A program made the translations under genes and the position numbers. Of a stretch of DNA of 64,000 nucleotides, positions 19,554 through 28,193 are shown piece by piece. Source of the DNA: Candidatus Rhodoferax odensensis. GTDB taxonomy: Bacteria > Pseudomonadota > Gammaproteobacteria > Burkholderiales > Burkholderiaceae_C. Every line of letters begins with the position of its first letter. Position 1 is the stretch's first letter. The notes beneath the pieces were generated by a model. The model saw only the letters and a program-made list of their open reading frames with translations, had not been told where the DNA came from and ran no database searches. Location: contig JADKDJ010000012.1 of assembly GCA_016718405.1 (NCBI GenBank), positions 1-64,000 of the forward strand, given 5' to 3'.

Positions 19554-19584
19554 CTAGCCATCGCTATTTGCTAGCTATCGCTAG
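19554..19584 (+). promoter_or_regulatory. Paired CTAG-N6-CTAG operator before the DUF2147 operon
   Basis: Sites at 19554-19567 (CTAG CCATCG CTAT) and 19571-19584 (CTAG CTATCG CTAG), again 17 bp apart. A possible -35 CTGACA (19539-19544) and -10 CGCTAT (19562-19567) with a 17-bp spacer would put the operator over the -10, suggesting repression. An AAAGGAGGA ribosome binding site follows at 19591-19599. Confidence 0.7.
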
Positions 19585-19607
19585 CTTTACGAAAGGAGGA
19601 AACTCAC

Positions 19608-20081
19608 ATGACAACTTCGCGTCAGCGCCGACCCGGCGACGCCGTTGGCCGCCTCCGGTTTGCCACCCTTGGTGTGCTCGCCATGGCTGGCCTCTTTGCC
19701 GGTCCCGCACAAGCAGGCACCGCGCAAGATGCGCATGGGCTGTGGCTCAGCGCGGACAAAGCGGCTGTAATCCGCTTCGAACCTTGCTCCGACGCCCCCG
19801 CTGCCCTGTGCGGCAAGATCGTGTGGGACAAGGACGCCGGCACGCCAGCCGATGCCTGCGGCGTAACCATCGCCAAGCTGACGCGCTACGAGAACGAGGC
19901 TTGGCGCAACGGCTGGGTGCTGGACCCGCGCACCAACAAGCACTACAAGGGCGCCCTGCGCGTTCATGGCGAGGTGCTGAACCTGCGCGCCTACATCGGC
20001 ACCGAGCTGTTGGGCGACACCGAGCAGATGACGCGGGTGCAGACACTGCCCACTGGCTGCAAGCCGACCACCACGCCCTGA
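19608..20081 (+). CDS. DUF2147 family exported protein
   Basis: 157 residues, intact, first gene of the operon. It has an N-terminal signal peptide (FATLGVLAMAGLFAGPAQAG) and the DUF2147 pattern: AHGLWLSADKAAVIRFEPC, LCGKIVWDKDAG, GWVLDPRTNKHYKGALRV and LNLRAYIGTELLGDTEQMTR. These are periplasmic proteins of unknown function, often with a lipocalin-like beta fold. A strong AGGAGG site lies 8-10 bases upstream of the ATG. Its promoter carries the same paired operator as the ceramidase gene, which ties it to that regulon. Confidence 0.88.
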   Translation: MTTSRQRRPGDAVGRLRFATLGVLAMAGLFAGPAQAGTAQDAHGLWLSADKAAVIRFEPCSDAPAALCGKIVWDKDAGTPADACGVTIAKLTRYENEAWRNGWVLDPRTNKHYKGALRVHGEVLNLRAYIGTELLGDTEQMTRVQTLPTGCKPTTTP

Positions 20082-20188
20082 GCCCTCCACAGGTGGGCCT
20101 ACACCGCGCACGGAACACCGACCACACACACGCCACGGCATCTTTTCTTGCCCGTCCTCACCCATCACCTTCCGCCCCCACCCGCACC

Positions 20189-21112
20189 ATGAAACACCGC
20201 ATCCTGTCCGCACTGGCCTTGGCCGCCCTCACCGCCAGCAACGTCGGCCACGCAACCACGCCCACCGAAGAACCCAGGATTCAAAGCTATTCCATCAACT
20301 TCGAAGTCAAGGCCGTGGCCGACCGCCGCAACCGCGGCGTGTCAGACACCTACAACCGGCCGGGGGCCGAATTCACACTCAACGCCGCGCACGAGTCCGG
20401 GCTTGTGGGTTTTCTTCAATTGGGCACCGTCAGCAAGACCCTGTTTGCCAATGGCAACGGCACATCGGTCACCGGCGCGGTGGGCTACCGTAGCGGTGAC
20501 CCCGAGCGTTTTCACTACGGGCTAGGCGTGGCCAAGGAATGGTTCCCCAGCGCGCACGCCGAGGCGCCCACCGGCGTGGACTGGGAGACCACCGCCGTCA
20601 CCGGCGTGCCCAGCTTCACCGGCATGGCCGATACGCGCTTTGACACCAGCTACCTGGTGGTGGAGTTGGGCTGGGGCAGGCTGGAAGGCCGCTACCTGTA
20701 TGTGCTGTCGCGCGACTTCCGCGGCAACAACACTGCCACCCTGTGCGGCAGCACCTACCTGATGCCCGCGCTGATGGGCGGTGACCCAACCCAGGCGATC
20801 GACTGCTATGGCACTGGGCAGCAGCAGTCCGGCGGCTCGCACCTACTGGACCTGGATTACAAATACCCCTTGACCGGCCAAACCAAACTGATCGCCCACG
20901 TGGGTTACCAGAAGGTAAAGCACTTTGCCGGCCTGGACGGTTGGGACTACCGCCTGGGCGTGGTGCACACCCGCTGGGGGCTGGACTTTTCGGCCGAGCT
21001 GGTGGGGGCGGCCCTGCGCAACCGCGACTTTGCCAACGTGGCCGATGCCAACGGCAACACACGCCGCGTGGACAGCACGACAGTGGTGCTGGGTATTGCC
21101 AAACGCTTTTGA
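20189..21112 (+). CDS. Putative outer-membrane porin, TorF/Gcw_chp-like
   Basis: 307 residues from ATG at 20189 (MKHRILSALALAALTASN), chosen because it opens a signal peptide. The mature part is built of alternating hydrophobic strands (YSINFEVKAVADRRNRGVSD, DTSYLVVELGWGRLEGRYLY, HLLDLDYKYPLTGQTKLIAH) and ends in Phe (TVVLGIAKRF), the usual outer-membrane barrel signature. It lies 107 bp after the DUF2147 gene and 23 bp before the cytochrome. It could bring a lipid-derived substrate across the outer membrane, as suggested for SphA in P. aeruginosa; that is by position, not by clear homology. Confidence 0.7.
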   Translation: MKHRILSALALAALTASNVGHATTPTEEPRIQSYSINFEVKAVADRRNRGVSDTYNRPGAEFTLNAAHESGLVGFLQLGTVSKTLFANGNGTSVTGAVGYRSGDPERFHYGLGVAKEWFPSAHAEAPTGVDWETTAVTGVPSFTGMADTRFDTSYLVVELGWGRLEGRYLYVLSRDFRGNNTATLCGSTYLMPALMGGDPTQAIDCYGTGQQQSGGSHLLDLDYKYPLTGQTKLIAHVGYQKVKHFAGLDGWDYRLGVVHTRWGLDFSAELVGAALRNRDFANVADANGNTRRVDSTTVVLGIAKRF

Positions 21113-21135
21113 TTGCCGCCACACTCCCACCATCG

Positions 21136-21567
21136 ATGCCTGCCCAACCCGCTATCTCGACGCAAGCCGCAGCACCCAGACGGCCCGCACCGGGCCCGCG
21201 CGTGCGCGCTGGGGCCAAGCTGACCGCAGTGGTGCTGAGCGCATGGTTGCTGGGCGCCTGTGAGCCACGCCCGGCCACGCTGGCCAGCACCGCCCAGCGA
21301 AGCCTGGAGGCCAGCCGCCCGGCCGACGCCAAGCTGTCTGAAAAATACGAACGCGCCTGCATGACCTGCCACATCGACCCCGCCGGCGGCGCCCCCCGCA
21401 CCCACGACCAAGCCGCCTGGCGCAGCCGCGCCAGCGCCGGCCGCGACGCGCTGATTGCCAGCGTGCAGGAAGGCCGCAACGCGATGCCCCCGATGGGCCT
21501 GTGCCCCGATTGCAGCCGCGACGATTTGGGCGCGCTGATAGACTTCATGCGCGGGGCGCAGCCATGA
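21136..21567 (+). CDS. Monohaem cytochrome c lipoprotein
   Basis: 143 residues. The N-terminal region ends in a lipobox (LLGAC), so the protein is probably anchored in the envelope. One haem c motif, CMTCH, is followed by the class I-like stretch AAWRSRASAGRDALIASVQEG, then NAMPPMGLCPDCS and DDLGALIDFM. The Met in MPPMG is the likely sixth haem ligand, and the later CPDC resembles the extra Cys pair of cytochrome c5 types. Its stop overlaps the start of the FAD oxidase (ATGA), so it is the likely electron acceptor of that enzyme (inference). Confidence 0.85.
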   Translation: MPAQPAISTQAAAPRRPAPGPRVRAGAKLTAVVLSAWLLGACEPRPATLASTAQRSLEASRPADAKLSEKYERACMTCHIDPAGGAPRTHDQAAWRSRASAGRDALIASVQEGRNAMPPMGLCPDCSRDDLGALIDFMRGAQP

Positions 21568-23019
21568 GCCGTCTCAGTCGGCGTAACCTGTTGCACAGCG
21601 CGCTGGCCGGTGGCTTGAGTCTTGGTCCGGCCGGGTTGGTGGGGGCGCAAAGGACGGATGGTGGCAGCGCTACCGGCGCCTCGATAGCGCCGAACTCTGC
21701 CGGCTCCCCACCGCCAAGCGCCGCAACTGCCCCGACCGCGCCAAGCCAATGGCGCAACTGGAGCGGCATCCACACTTGCCGACCCGCCACGTGGCATGTG
21801 CCTGGGACCGTGGACGAACTGGCTGAGCTGATGCGCCGCACGCCGGGTCCGATCCGCTGCGTCGGCGCCGGCCATTCCTTCACGGCGCTGGTGCCGACGC
21901 CGGGTACATTGTTGTCGCTGGACCGGCTCAGCGGTCTGCGCAGCCACAGCACAAAGGACGGGCGCGGCGATGCCACGCTGGGCGCAGGCACACGGCTGCA
22001 AGTCACCTCGCGCCTGCTCGACGCCCAAGGCCTGGGCCTGTACAACCTGCCCGACATCGACGCGCAAACCCTGGCCGGCGCCATGGCCACCGCCACCCAC
22101 GGCACCGGCGTGGATTTTGGCGCCTTGCACACTGACCTGCTGGGCCTGAGCCTGATGACGCCCAGAGGACAACTGCCGCAGTGCTCGCCCGACAAGCTAC
22201 CCGAGGTATTTGCCGCCGCGCAGGTGTCTCTGGGCGCGCTCGGTGTGCTGACCGAGGGGACGCTGCGGGTACGCCCGCGCTACCACCTGCAACGCCGGGT
22301 GTGGCTGGCCAAGACACAAGATCTGCTGGACCAGGCGCCTGCGCTGGCCGCCAAACACCGCCAGTTCGAGCTGTATCTGCTGCCCTTCACCGGCTACGGC
22401 GCGGCCATTACCCACGACGAAGTGCCAGTGGGCCAAGTGCAGCGCAGCAGCGCCGCCGACGAAGACGTGCTGCGCGACCTGCGCCGCCTGCGCGATTGGC
22501 TGGGGCGCTGGCCGGCGCTGCGGCGCTGGGTGGCGCAACGCGCCATCGACCCCAACCAGACCGAGGCCATGACCGATGTGTCGTGGAAACTGCTGTCCAC
22601 CCAGCGACCGACCCGCTTCAACGAGACTGAAGGCCACGTGCCACGCGAGAGAGCGGCGTAGCCTGCCTGCGGAGGTCCTGGCCACGCTGGAGCGGCGCAA
22701 CGAGGTGCTCTTCCCCATCGAGTTCCGCTACATCCGGGGCGACCAGGCTTGGTTGAGTCCGTTCTATGGCCGCGACAGGTGCTCGATTGCCGCGCACGCC
22801 ATGCAAGGTGAACAGCACGACTACCTGCTCAGCGAACTGGGCCCGGTTTACCGCCGCCACGGCGCGCGCCCGCACTGGGGCAAGTTGCACGACCGCAGAC
22901 CGACCGAGCTGCGCGCGCTGTACCCGCAGTGGCAGGCCTTTGCCGCAGTGCGGCGCGAGCTTGATCCGCAAGGGCGCATGCTCACGCCCTATATGAAACA
23001 ACTGCTGGGAGAAAGCTGA
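21564..23019 (+). CDS. FAD-linked oxidase of the D-arabinono-lactone/alditol oxidase type, two frameshifts
   Basis: About 485 residues, exported by the Tat route (SRRNLLHSALAGG). The FAD_binding_4 domain carries CVGAGHSFTALV; the His near residue 104 aligns with the covalent FAD-binding His of gulonolactone and alditol oxidases. TLAGAMATATHGTG is the second family signature, and the C-terminal ALO domain is present (RRNEVLFPIEFRYIRGDQAWLSP shortened here). Two nearby indels (about 22650 and 22672) garble roughly ten residues. Such enzymes oxidise primary alcohols or lactols. Its genes on either side encode a cytochrome c and a PLP enzyme, an order I recall for P. aeruginosa sphBCD. Confidence 0.87.
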
Positions 23020-23020
23020 C

Positions 23021-24304
23021 ATGGCCCAACTCAAACGCCGCCACTTCGTAGCCAGTGCCGCCGCGCTCGGGCTGGGCGCCGCCGTGGCGCTGCGCCCCGG
23101 CGACCGGGGTGGCGCGCACGACGCCTACTTCAGTGCCCTGCAGCGCGCGTTGCATACCAGCGGTCCGGCCCTGCCCACGCTGGTAGTGGACCAGCAGCGC
23201 TTGCTGGCCAACCTGGACAGCATTGCCAAGACCACGCAGAGCGGTTTAGCGCTGCGCGTGGTGGTCAAGTCGCTGCCCAGCCTGAACCTGATTGAGCACG
23301 CGCTGAAGGCCTGGCGCACCGAAAAGGTGATGACCTTCAACGCGCCGCAGTTGGTGGCGTTGGCACAGGCACGACCCAGCGTGCAGGCGCTGCTGGGCAA
23401 GCCGCTGCCGGTGTCCACCGCGCAGTGGGCTCTGACGCAGTTGGCAGGAACGCCCTTCAACGCGCCACGCCAAGTTGAATGGCTGATCGACACCCCGGCA
23501 CGCGCCGCGCAGTACCGCGAGCTGGCGCGCGCCAGCGGTGTGCCGCTGCGCCTGAACGTGGAGCTGGACGTAGGCCTGCACCGGGGTGGCATCGAGCGTG
23601 ATGCCGACCTGACGGCGCTGATCAAGATCATCCAAGGCGAACCACTGCTGAGCTGGAGCGGCTTTATGGGCTACGACCCCCACATCGTGGCCATCCCCGA
23701 CCTGCCCGGCGCGCGCGAACAGGCAGCATCCCATGCCCGCGCTGCCTATGCGCGCCACTTTGCAAATGCCCAGACGCTGCTAGGCAACAAGGCCCGCGAA
23801 ACACTCACGCTCAACACCGCCGGCTCGCTGACCTACCACCTGCACGATGGCAAGCAGGTGCCTAACGAGGTGAGTGTCGGTTCGGCGGCGGTCAAGCCGC
23901 TCGACTTCGAGCGCCCCAGCACGCAGGCGCTGATGGCCGCCGCCTTCATCGCCACACCAGTGCTCAAAACTATGGAGACCTTTCGGCTGCCGGTCGGTGT
24001 GGAGTGGATTAGCCGCGCCAGCGTCGCCTGGGACCCCAACCAGGCGCGCGCGCTGGCCATCCATGGCGGGCATTGGCTGGCCGACCCGGTGTCACCGCCC
24101 GGCGTGGCGCCCAGTGGTCTGTATGGCGCATCGAGCAACCAGCAGGTGCTGGTGAGTTCGGCCGGCAGCGCCTTGAAGACCGATGACTGGGTATTTCTGC
24201 GGCCACGCCAGAGTGAGGCGGTGCTGCTGCAGTTTGGCGACATCGCGGTATTTGATGGCCAGCGCATCAGCGAGCGCTGGCCAGTGTTTGCCGCATCGGC
24301 CTGA
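23021..24304 (+). CDS. Tat-exported fold-III PLP enzyme, DSD1/D-threonine aldolase-like
   Basis: 427 residues, intact, with a Tat signal (KRRHFVASAAALGLG). The body is an alanine-racemase-type PLP barrel: LPTLVVDQQRLLANLDSI, then LRVVVKSLPSLNLIEHAL with Lys83 as the probable Schiff-base lysine, LNVELDVGLHRGGIE and LNTAGSLTYHLH. A D-serine-dehydratase-like C-terminal domain follows. DSD1-family members include D-threonine aldolase and D-serine dehydratase, which act on beta-hydroxy-alpha-amino acids. An exported PLP enzyme of this fold is uncommon. It begins 1 base after the FAD oxidase stop and closes the operon. Exact substrate unknown. Confidence 0.85.
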   Translation: MAQLKRRHFVASAAALGLGAAVALRPGDRGGAHDAYFSALQRALHTSGPALPTLVVDQQRLLANLDSIAKTTQSGLALRVVVKSLPSLNLIEHALKAWRTEKVMTFNAPQLVALAQARPSVQALLGKPLPVSTAQWALTQLAGTPFNAPRQVEWLIDTPARAAQYRELARASGVPLRLNVELDVGLHRGGIERDADLTALIKIIQGEPLLSWSGFMGYDPHIVAIPDLPGAREQAASHARAAYARHFANAQTLLGNKARETLTLNTAGSLTYHLHDGKQVPNEVSVGSAAVKPLDFERPSTQALMAAAFIATPVLKTMETFRLPVGVEWISRASVAWDPNQARALAIHGGHWLADPVSPPGVAPSGLYGASSNQQVLVSSAGSALKTDDWVFLRPRQSEAVLLQFGDIAVFDGQRISERWPVFAASA

Positions 24305-24378
24305 CGCAGGCGCGCCGCACACGAAGACACATTTGCTGACACAATCACCCGCAGACATGGGCGGACGGGTGGCAAAAA

Positions 24379-24413
24379 GCCGATCGGGCGCTCCCCTCAG
24401 GTTCGGCATTTTT
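24379..24413 (+). terminator. Possible rho-independent terminator after the PLP enzyme operon
   Basis: GCCGA (24379-24383) pairs with TCGGC (24403-24407) followed by ATTTTTTT. The stem is short and the loop long, so efficiency is uncertain. Confidence 0.4.
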
Positions 24414-24429
24414 TTGTGGAAGACCTATC

Positions 24430-25327
24430 GTGTTCTCTCGCGCGCTGTGTTGGCTCATCGGGCTCAGTTTTGCGGCCATGTGTTACGCCGAGGCACCCAT
24501 TGCCCGGGCCACCGTGGTCGAGGGCGATGCCACGCTGCTGCGCCAAACGACCCGGCTGGCCGTCAAGCCCGGCATGCGCCTGCTCGCACTGGACATGCTG
24601 GAGACCGGCCCCAAGACCAACATCGTGCGCATCGAAATTCACTGGCGGCGCCATCGCCGACCTGGGGCCACAAACCCAGGTGATGCTGGCGCCCAAACTG
24701 GCCAGCGGTGCCAAGCACCGGCGGGCCCCGCTGTATGCACTGTCGGGTTGGGTCAAGCTCAGCGGCACCCCGAGCAAGGACCCGGCCGCCAGCCCATTGC
24801 TGTCCGAGTCGTTGGACCTCTCTGGCCTGAATGGCAACGCCGTGGTGTCGATCCAGGCTAAGGCCAGCCACGTGTTCGCCGAGTCGGGCACAGTCACCGT
24901 GACCGAACGTCGGCAGGGCCAAGCGGTGCCACCCACGGTGCTGAAGTCGGGCACGCTGTACAGCCGCACCGGCAACGAGAAGGCCAGTGTCAGCGCGCAC
25001 CCCGCCAGCGCGTTCATGCAGAGTGTCCCCAAGCCTTTTCTGGACCCCATTCCGGCGCGCACAGACACGTTCAAGGGTCGTGCGGAGCCGCCGGCCAAAG
25101 TGTTGGGTGACCTCACCTACGCCGACGCCACACCCTGGCTGGGCGCCGAGCTGCCCGTGCGTACTTTGCTGGTGACGCACTGGAAAGCGCAGCTCAACCC
25201 GGATTTGCGCGCCGGCCTGACCAGCCACATCCGGTCCCACCCGGAGTGGGACCGCGTGTTGTTTCCCGAGAAATACCTGCCCGTCAACGCGGCGTCCGCC
25301 GCCTCGGCGCCAGCGACCCGCCCGTAA
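24430..25327 (+). CDS. FecR-domain exported protein, one frameshift
   Basis: About 298 residues. N-terminal signal peptide (ALCWLIGLSFAAMCYAEA) and a FecR domain: ARATVVEGDATLLRQ, LLALDMLETGPKTNIVRIEF, GGAIADLGPQTQVMLAP. An extra A in an AAA run near 24641 shifts the frame; removing it restores IEFTGGAIADLG. The rest has no domain I recognise but reads as normal protein to the stop at 25327. It lacks the membrane anchor of TonB-system FecR anti-sigma proteins, so it is more likely a periplasmic FecR-fold protein. It lies 47 bp ahead of the DUF3365 gene and may share its operon. Confidence 0.75.
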
Positions 25328-25374
25328 CTGCAAGGCCTTGCGCCGTCCGCCAACTCCACCATCCAAGAGGTCGT

Positions 25375-26247
25375 ATGAAACTGCTGCTCAAATTCAATTT
25401 GGTGTTTCTAGTGGTGTTTGCAATCGGCCTCGGTGCGGCTGGCTACATCGCCCGCAACATGCTTCAAAAAGGTGCCCATGAGGAGGTGCTGGGCCATGCG
25501 CGCCTGATGATGGAAAGCGCCATGGCGGTAAGCAGCTACACCGCCACACAGATCAAGCCCTTGCTGGAAAACCAAATGAAATACGGCTTCTTGCCGCAGT
25601 CGATCCCGGCCTACTCGTCCTTCGAAGTGGTCAACGCCTTGCGCGCCAAGCACCCCGACTACACCTACAAGCCAGCCATGCTGAACCCGACCAACCCGCG
25701 CGACCGAGCGCAGGATTGGGAAGAGGATGTCATTTCGCAGTTCGCGAAGAACACGACACTGACCGAATACGTGGGTCAGCGCGGCACTGCGTCGGGGCAG
25801 GCCATGTTCATCGCGCGACCGATTCGGCTCCCCAATCCCGCGTGCCTGCAGTGCCACAGTACGGTGGACGCGGCACCGCCCACCATGATCGAGAAATACG
25901 GCCCCGCCAACGGTTTTGGCTGGAAGATGAACGACACACTGGGCGCACAGATCGTGTCTGTGCCAATGGCGGTGCCCTTGAAACGTGCTGACGACGCCTT
26001 TGGCGTGGTGATGGGCTCGCTGACCGGTGTGTTCGTCCTGATCGGGGTCGTGTTGAACCTGATGTTGTGGAAGCTGGTGATCCAGCCGGTGACCAAACTC
26101 TCGGCGTTGGCGGATCGGGTCAGTCTGGGCGAGCTTGACGCACCCGAATTTGCCGCCGGCTCCAAGGACGAAATCGGCACATTGTCAGAGTCGTTCGCCC
26201 GTATGCGCAAGAGCTTGGTCCATGCCATGAAGCTGCTTGACGACTGA
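25375..26247 (+). CDS. DUF3365 (Tll0287-like) haem protein with HAMP domain
   Basis: 290 residues, intact. An N-terminal transmembrane helix (FNLVFLVVFAIGLGAAGYIA), a periplasmic Tll0287-like domain with one haem c motif CLQCH near residue 157, a second helix (VVMGSLTGVFVLIGVVLNLM) and a cytoplasmic HAMP domain (LVIQPVTKLSALADRVSLGE, DEIGTLSESFARMRKSL). This architecture suggests a redox or gas sensor that signals across the membrane, but there is no kinase or cyclase domain of its own. The Ser/Thr kinase gene begins 46 bp downstream and is a plausible output partner (inference). Confidence 0.85.
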   Translation: MKLLLKFNLVFLVVFAIGLGAAGYIARNMLQKGAHEEVLGHARLMMESAMAVSSYTATQIKPLLENQMKYGFLPQSIPAYSSFEVVNALRAKHPDYTYKPAMLNPTNPRDRAQDWEEDVISQFAKNTTLTEYVGQRGTASGQAMFIARPIRLPNPACLQCHSTVDAAPPTMIEKYGPANGFGWKMNDTLGAQIVSVPMAVPLKRADDAFGVVMGSLTGVFVLIGVVLNLMLWKLVIQPVTKLSALADRVSLGELDAPEFAAGSKDEIGTLSESFARMRKSLVHAMKLLDD

Positions 26248-26293
26248 GGCGCCGCTCGCATTCATTCGTCACTGAAGGACCTACACTCAATTC

Positions 26294-27708
26294 ATGAAGC
26301 ACCCCGACCACCTTGGCAAGTACGCCATCACCGGCTTGCTCGGTGAAGGCGCCATGGGCGTCGTGTACAAAGGCTACGACCCCGGCATTGGCCGACAAGT
26401 GGCGATCAAGACAATCCGCAAGTCGCTGTCAGCAGACCGCAGCACTGAGGATGCGCTCTCAGAGCGTTTTCGCAACGAGGCCCGCGCAGTCGGGCGCCTC
26501 AACCATCCTGGCATCGTGGCCATCTACGACCTGGGCGAGCACGAGGACAACGCCTTCATTGCGATGGAGTTCGTGGAAGGTCGCGACCTGTCACAGATCC
26601 TGGCGGCCACGCCCAATTTGCCTGAGCCCGTGATTCTGCGGGTGATGCATCAATTGCTCGACGCGCTGGAGTATGCGCACAACCAGGGCGTCTGGCACCG
26701 CGACGTCAAACCGGCCAATTTGATCATCACCTCGGCCGGCCAACTGAAAGTGACTGACTTTGGCATTGCACGCATCGAATCGGCCGCGCTGACACAGTGA
26801 CCTCCACCATCGGCACCCCGGGCTACATGGCGCCGGAGCAGTACGTTGGCGAGTCGTTCGACCACCGGGTGGACATCTTTGCGGCGGGGGTCTTGCTGTA
26901 CCGGATGCTTGCGGGCCAGCCACCGTTTTCAGGTTCGGCCGAGTCGGTGATGTATGCCATCATGAACAAGGACCCCACGCCGCTTCATCAATTGACGCAA
27001 GGCGACCTGGCCGCCTTCTACCAGCCAGTCGTTAACGGTGCGTTGGCGAGAGACGTCAGCCAGCGCTTCGCGAACGCTGCGGCGTTTCGCGAAGCGCTGC
27101 GAAATCGAAAGAACGTAGACGCTGCGTCGGCGGCGGAGACAACCATCATTGTCCACTCCGCGCGCGGCGCGGGTGAACCGTCGCTCACCAAGTCCGGCAG
27201 CGGCCACTCGGGTACTGGGCGTGCCACGCAGCAGACCGCCTTGACGGGATGGGACACGACCACGCTGGAGCCCGTGCAACGCGCCTTGGCGCGCTTTTTG
27301 GGACCGATGGCCAAGATTCTGGTGCGTCAGGCGGCCAAAAAGTGCAGTGACCTGCCCAGCCTAATCACCTTGCTCAGCCAAGACATCCCAAGCCCTGAAG
27401 AACGCGCCGTTTTCATGGGGCTCATGCAACGCCACGCCAACACGGGCACATTGGGCTCAGGCGCCAGCACGACGCGGGACGCATCAGCATCGGAAAGCGG
27501 CGGCACCACCGAACGACAAAGCCTGAGCCCGGCCCTGATCGAGCGGGCCAACCAGGTGATGGCCAAACACATGGGGCCCATCGCCAAGGTCATCGTCAAA
27601 AAGGCCGCGGCAAAGTCCAGCTCACCCGCGCAGTTCATATCCCTGCTTGCACAGGAGATGCCCGACGGACCACAGCGGGCACAACTGATCACCGAATTTC
27701 ACCTGTAG
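26294..27708 (+). CDS. Eukaryotic-type Ser/Thr protein kinase with duplicated C-terminal domain, one frameshift
   Basis: About 471 residues. All Hanks-kinase motifs are present: GEGAMGVVYKG loop, VAIK lysine, HRDVKPANL catalytic loop, DFG, and GTPGYMAPEQ. One base (probably G) is missing near 26798, giving a false TGA between LTQ and TSTIGTPG. After the kinase domain come a Thr/Ser-rich linker and two related segments of about 55 residues, LGPMAKILVRQAAKKCSDL and MGPIAKVIVKKAAAKSSSP, each followed by a short acidic stretch. No transmembrane segment is seen, so the enzyme is cytoplasmic. It follows the HAMP-containing haem protein by 46 bp. Confidence 0.88.
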
Positions 27709-27735
27709 GAGGATTGCTGCCGATCGGGCAAGAAA

Positions 27736-27762
27736 AAGGGCCCGGAGATTATCCGAGCCCTT
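27736..27762 (-). terminator. Rho-independent terminator of ssrA
   Basis: AAGGGCTCGGA on the minus strand pairs with TCCGGGCCCTT around a 5-base loop, with a T-run after it (A-run at 27733-27737 on plus). It begins 6 bases after the tmRNA 3' end. Confidence 0.8.
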
Positions 27763-27767
27763 GTGTA

Positions 27768-28156
27768 TGGTGGAGCTGGGGGGATTTGAACCCCCGTCCA
27801 TAAGCCTTCTTCGCGCAGTTCTACATGTGTAGCCGTCTAATTTGGGTCTCGCTCTTCACATCGCGCAGCGGCACGCTATGCAAATTGCCAGTAACCTATT
27901 TTCTCGATTCGCCCTAAGTTACCCAAGGCGGACCCAGCCGAATGAAATTACCCCACAGCCTGGACAGCCCAATCTTGCGATCTGACTACCCTTGCCCAGC
28001 CTATCGGCTTGCTGTTGTGAGGCTCACGCGCAATTAAGCGGCGAGTGCGAAACGTTCGTCGTTTGCAGTTAGTTTGTTTGAATCTGTTTTACGAGCCCAT
28101 TCAGCTCGACATGCCCTGCTGCGCGTCCGAACCCATGTCGAAACCAGTGCAGCCCC
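27768..28156 (-). ncRNA. ssrA: Transfer-messenger RNA
   Basis: tmRNA, which rescues stalled ribosomes and tags the nascent peptide. The tRNA-like ends are clear: 5' GGGGCTG pairs with 3' CAGCTCC, the T-arm reads GGGGGTTCAAATCCCCC, and ACCA is encoded at 27771-27768. The tag reading frame (28069-28037) encodes ANDERFALAA followed by TAA, the type seen in Burkholderiales. Length is about 389 bases, a standard one-piece form. Confidence 0.97.
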
Positions 28157-28166
28157 CTGAGCCCCT

Positions 28167-28193
28167 ATTTTAGGCGCTTGTAAGCAATTGCAA
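28167..28193 (-). promoter_or_regulatory. Probable ssrA promoter overlapping the gph stop codon
   Basis: On the minus strand a TAAAAT -10 (28172-28167) follows TTGCAA (28193-28188) with a 15-bp spacer. The stop codon of gph (TAA, 28172-28170) is part of the -10 box, about 10 bases before the mature tmRNA 5' end. Confidence 0.55.

Noticed and set aside
27768..27810. tRNA-like 3' end with TTCAAATCC and CCA
   Set aside because: It is the acceptor and T-arm of tmRNA; there is no anticodon arm nearby.
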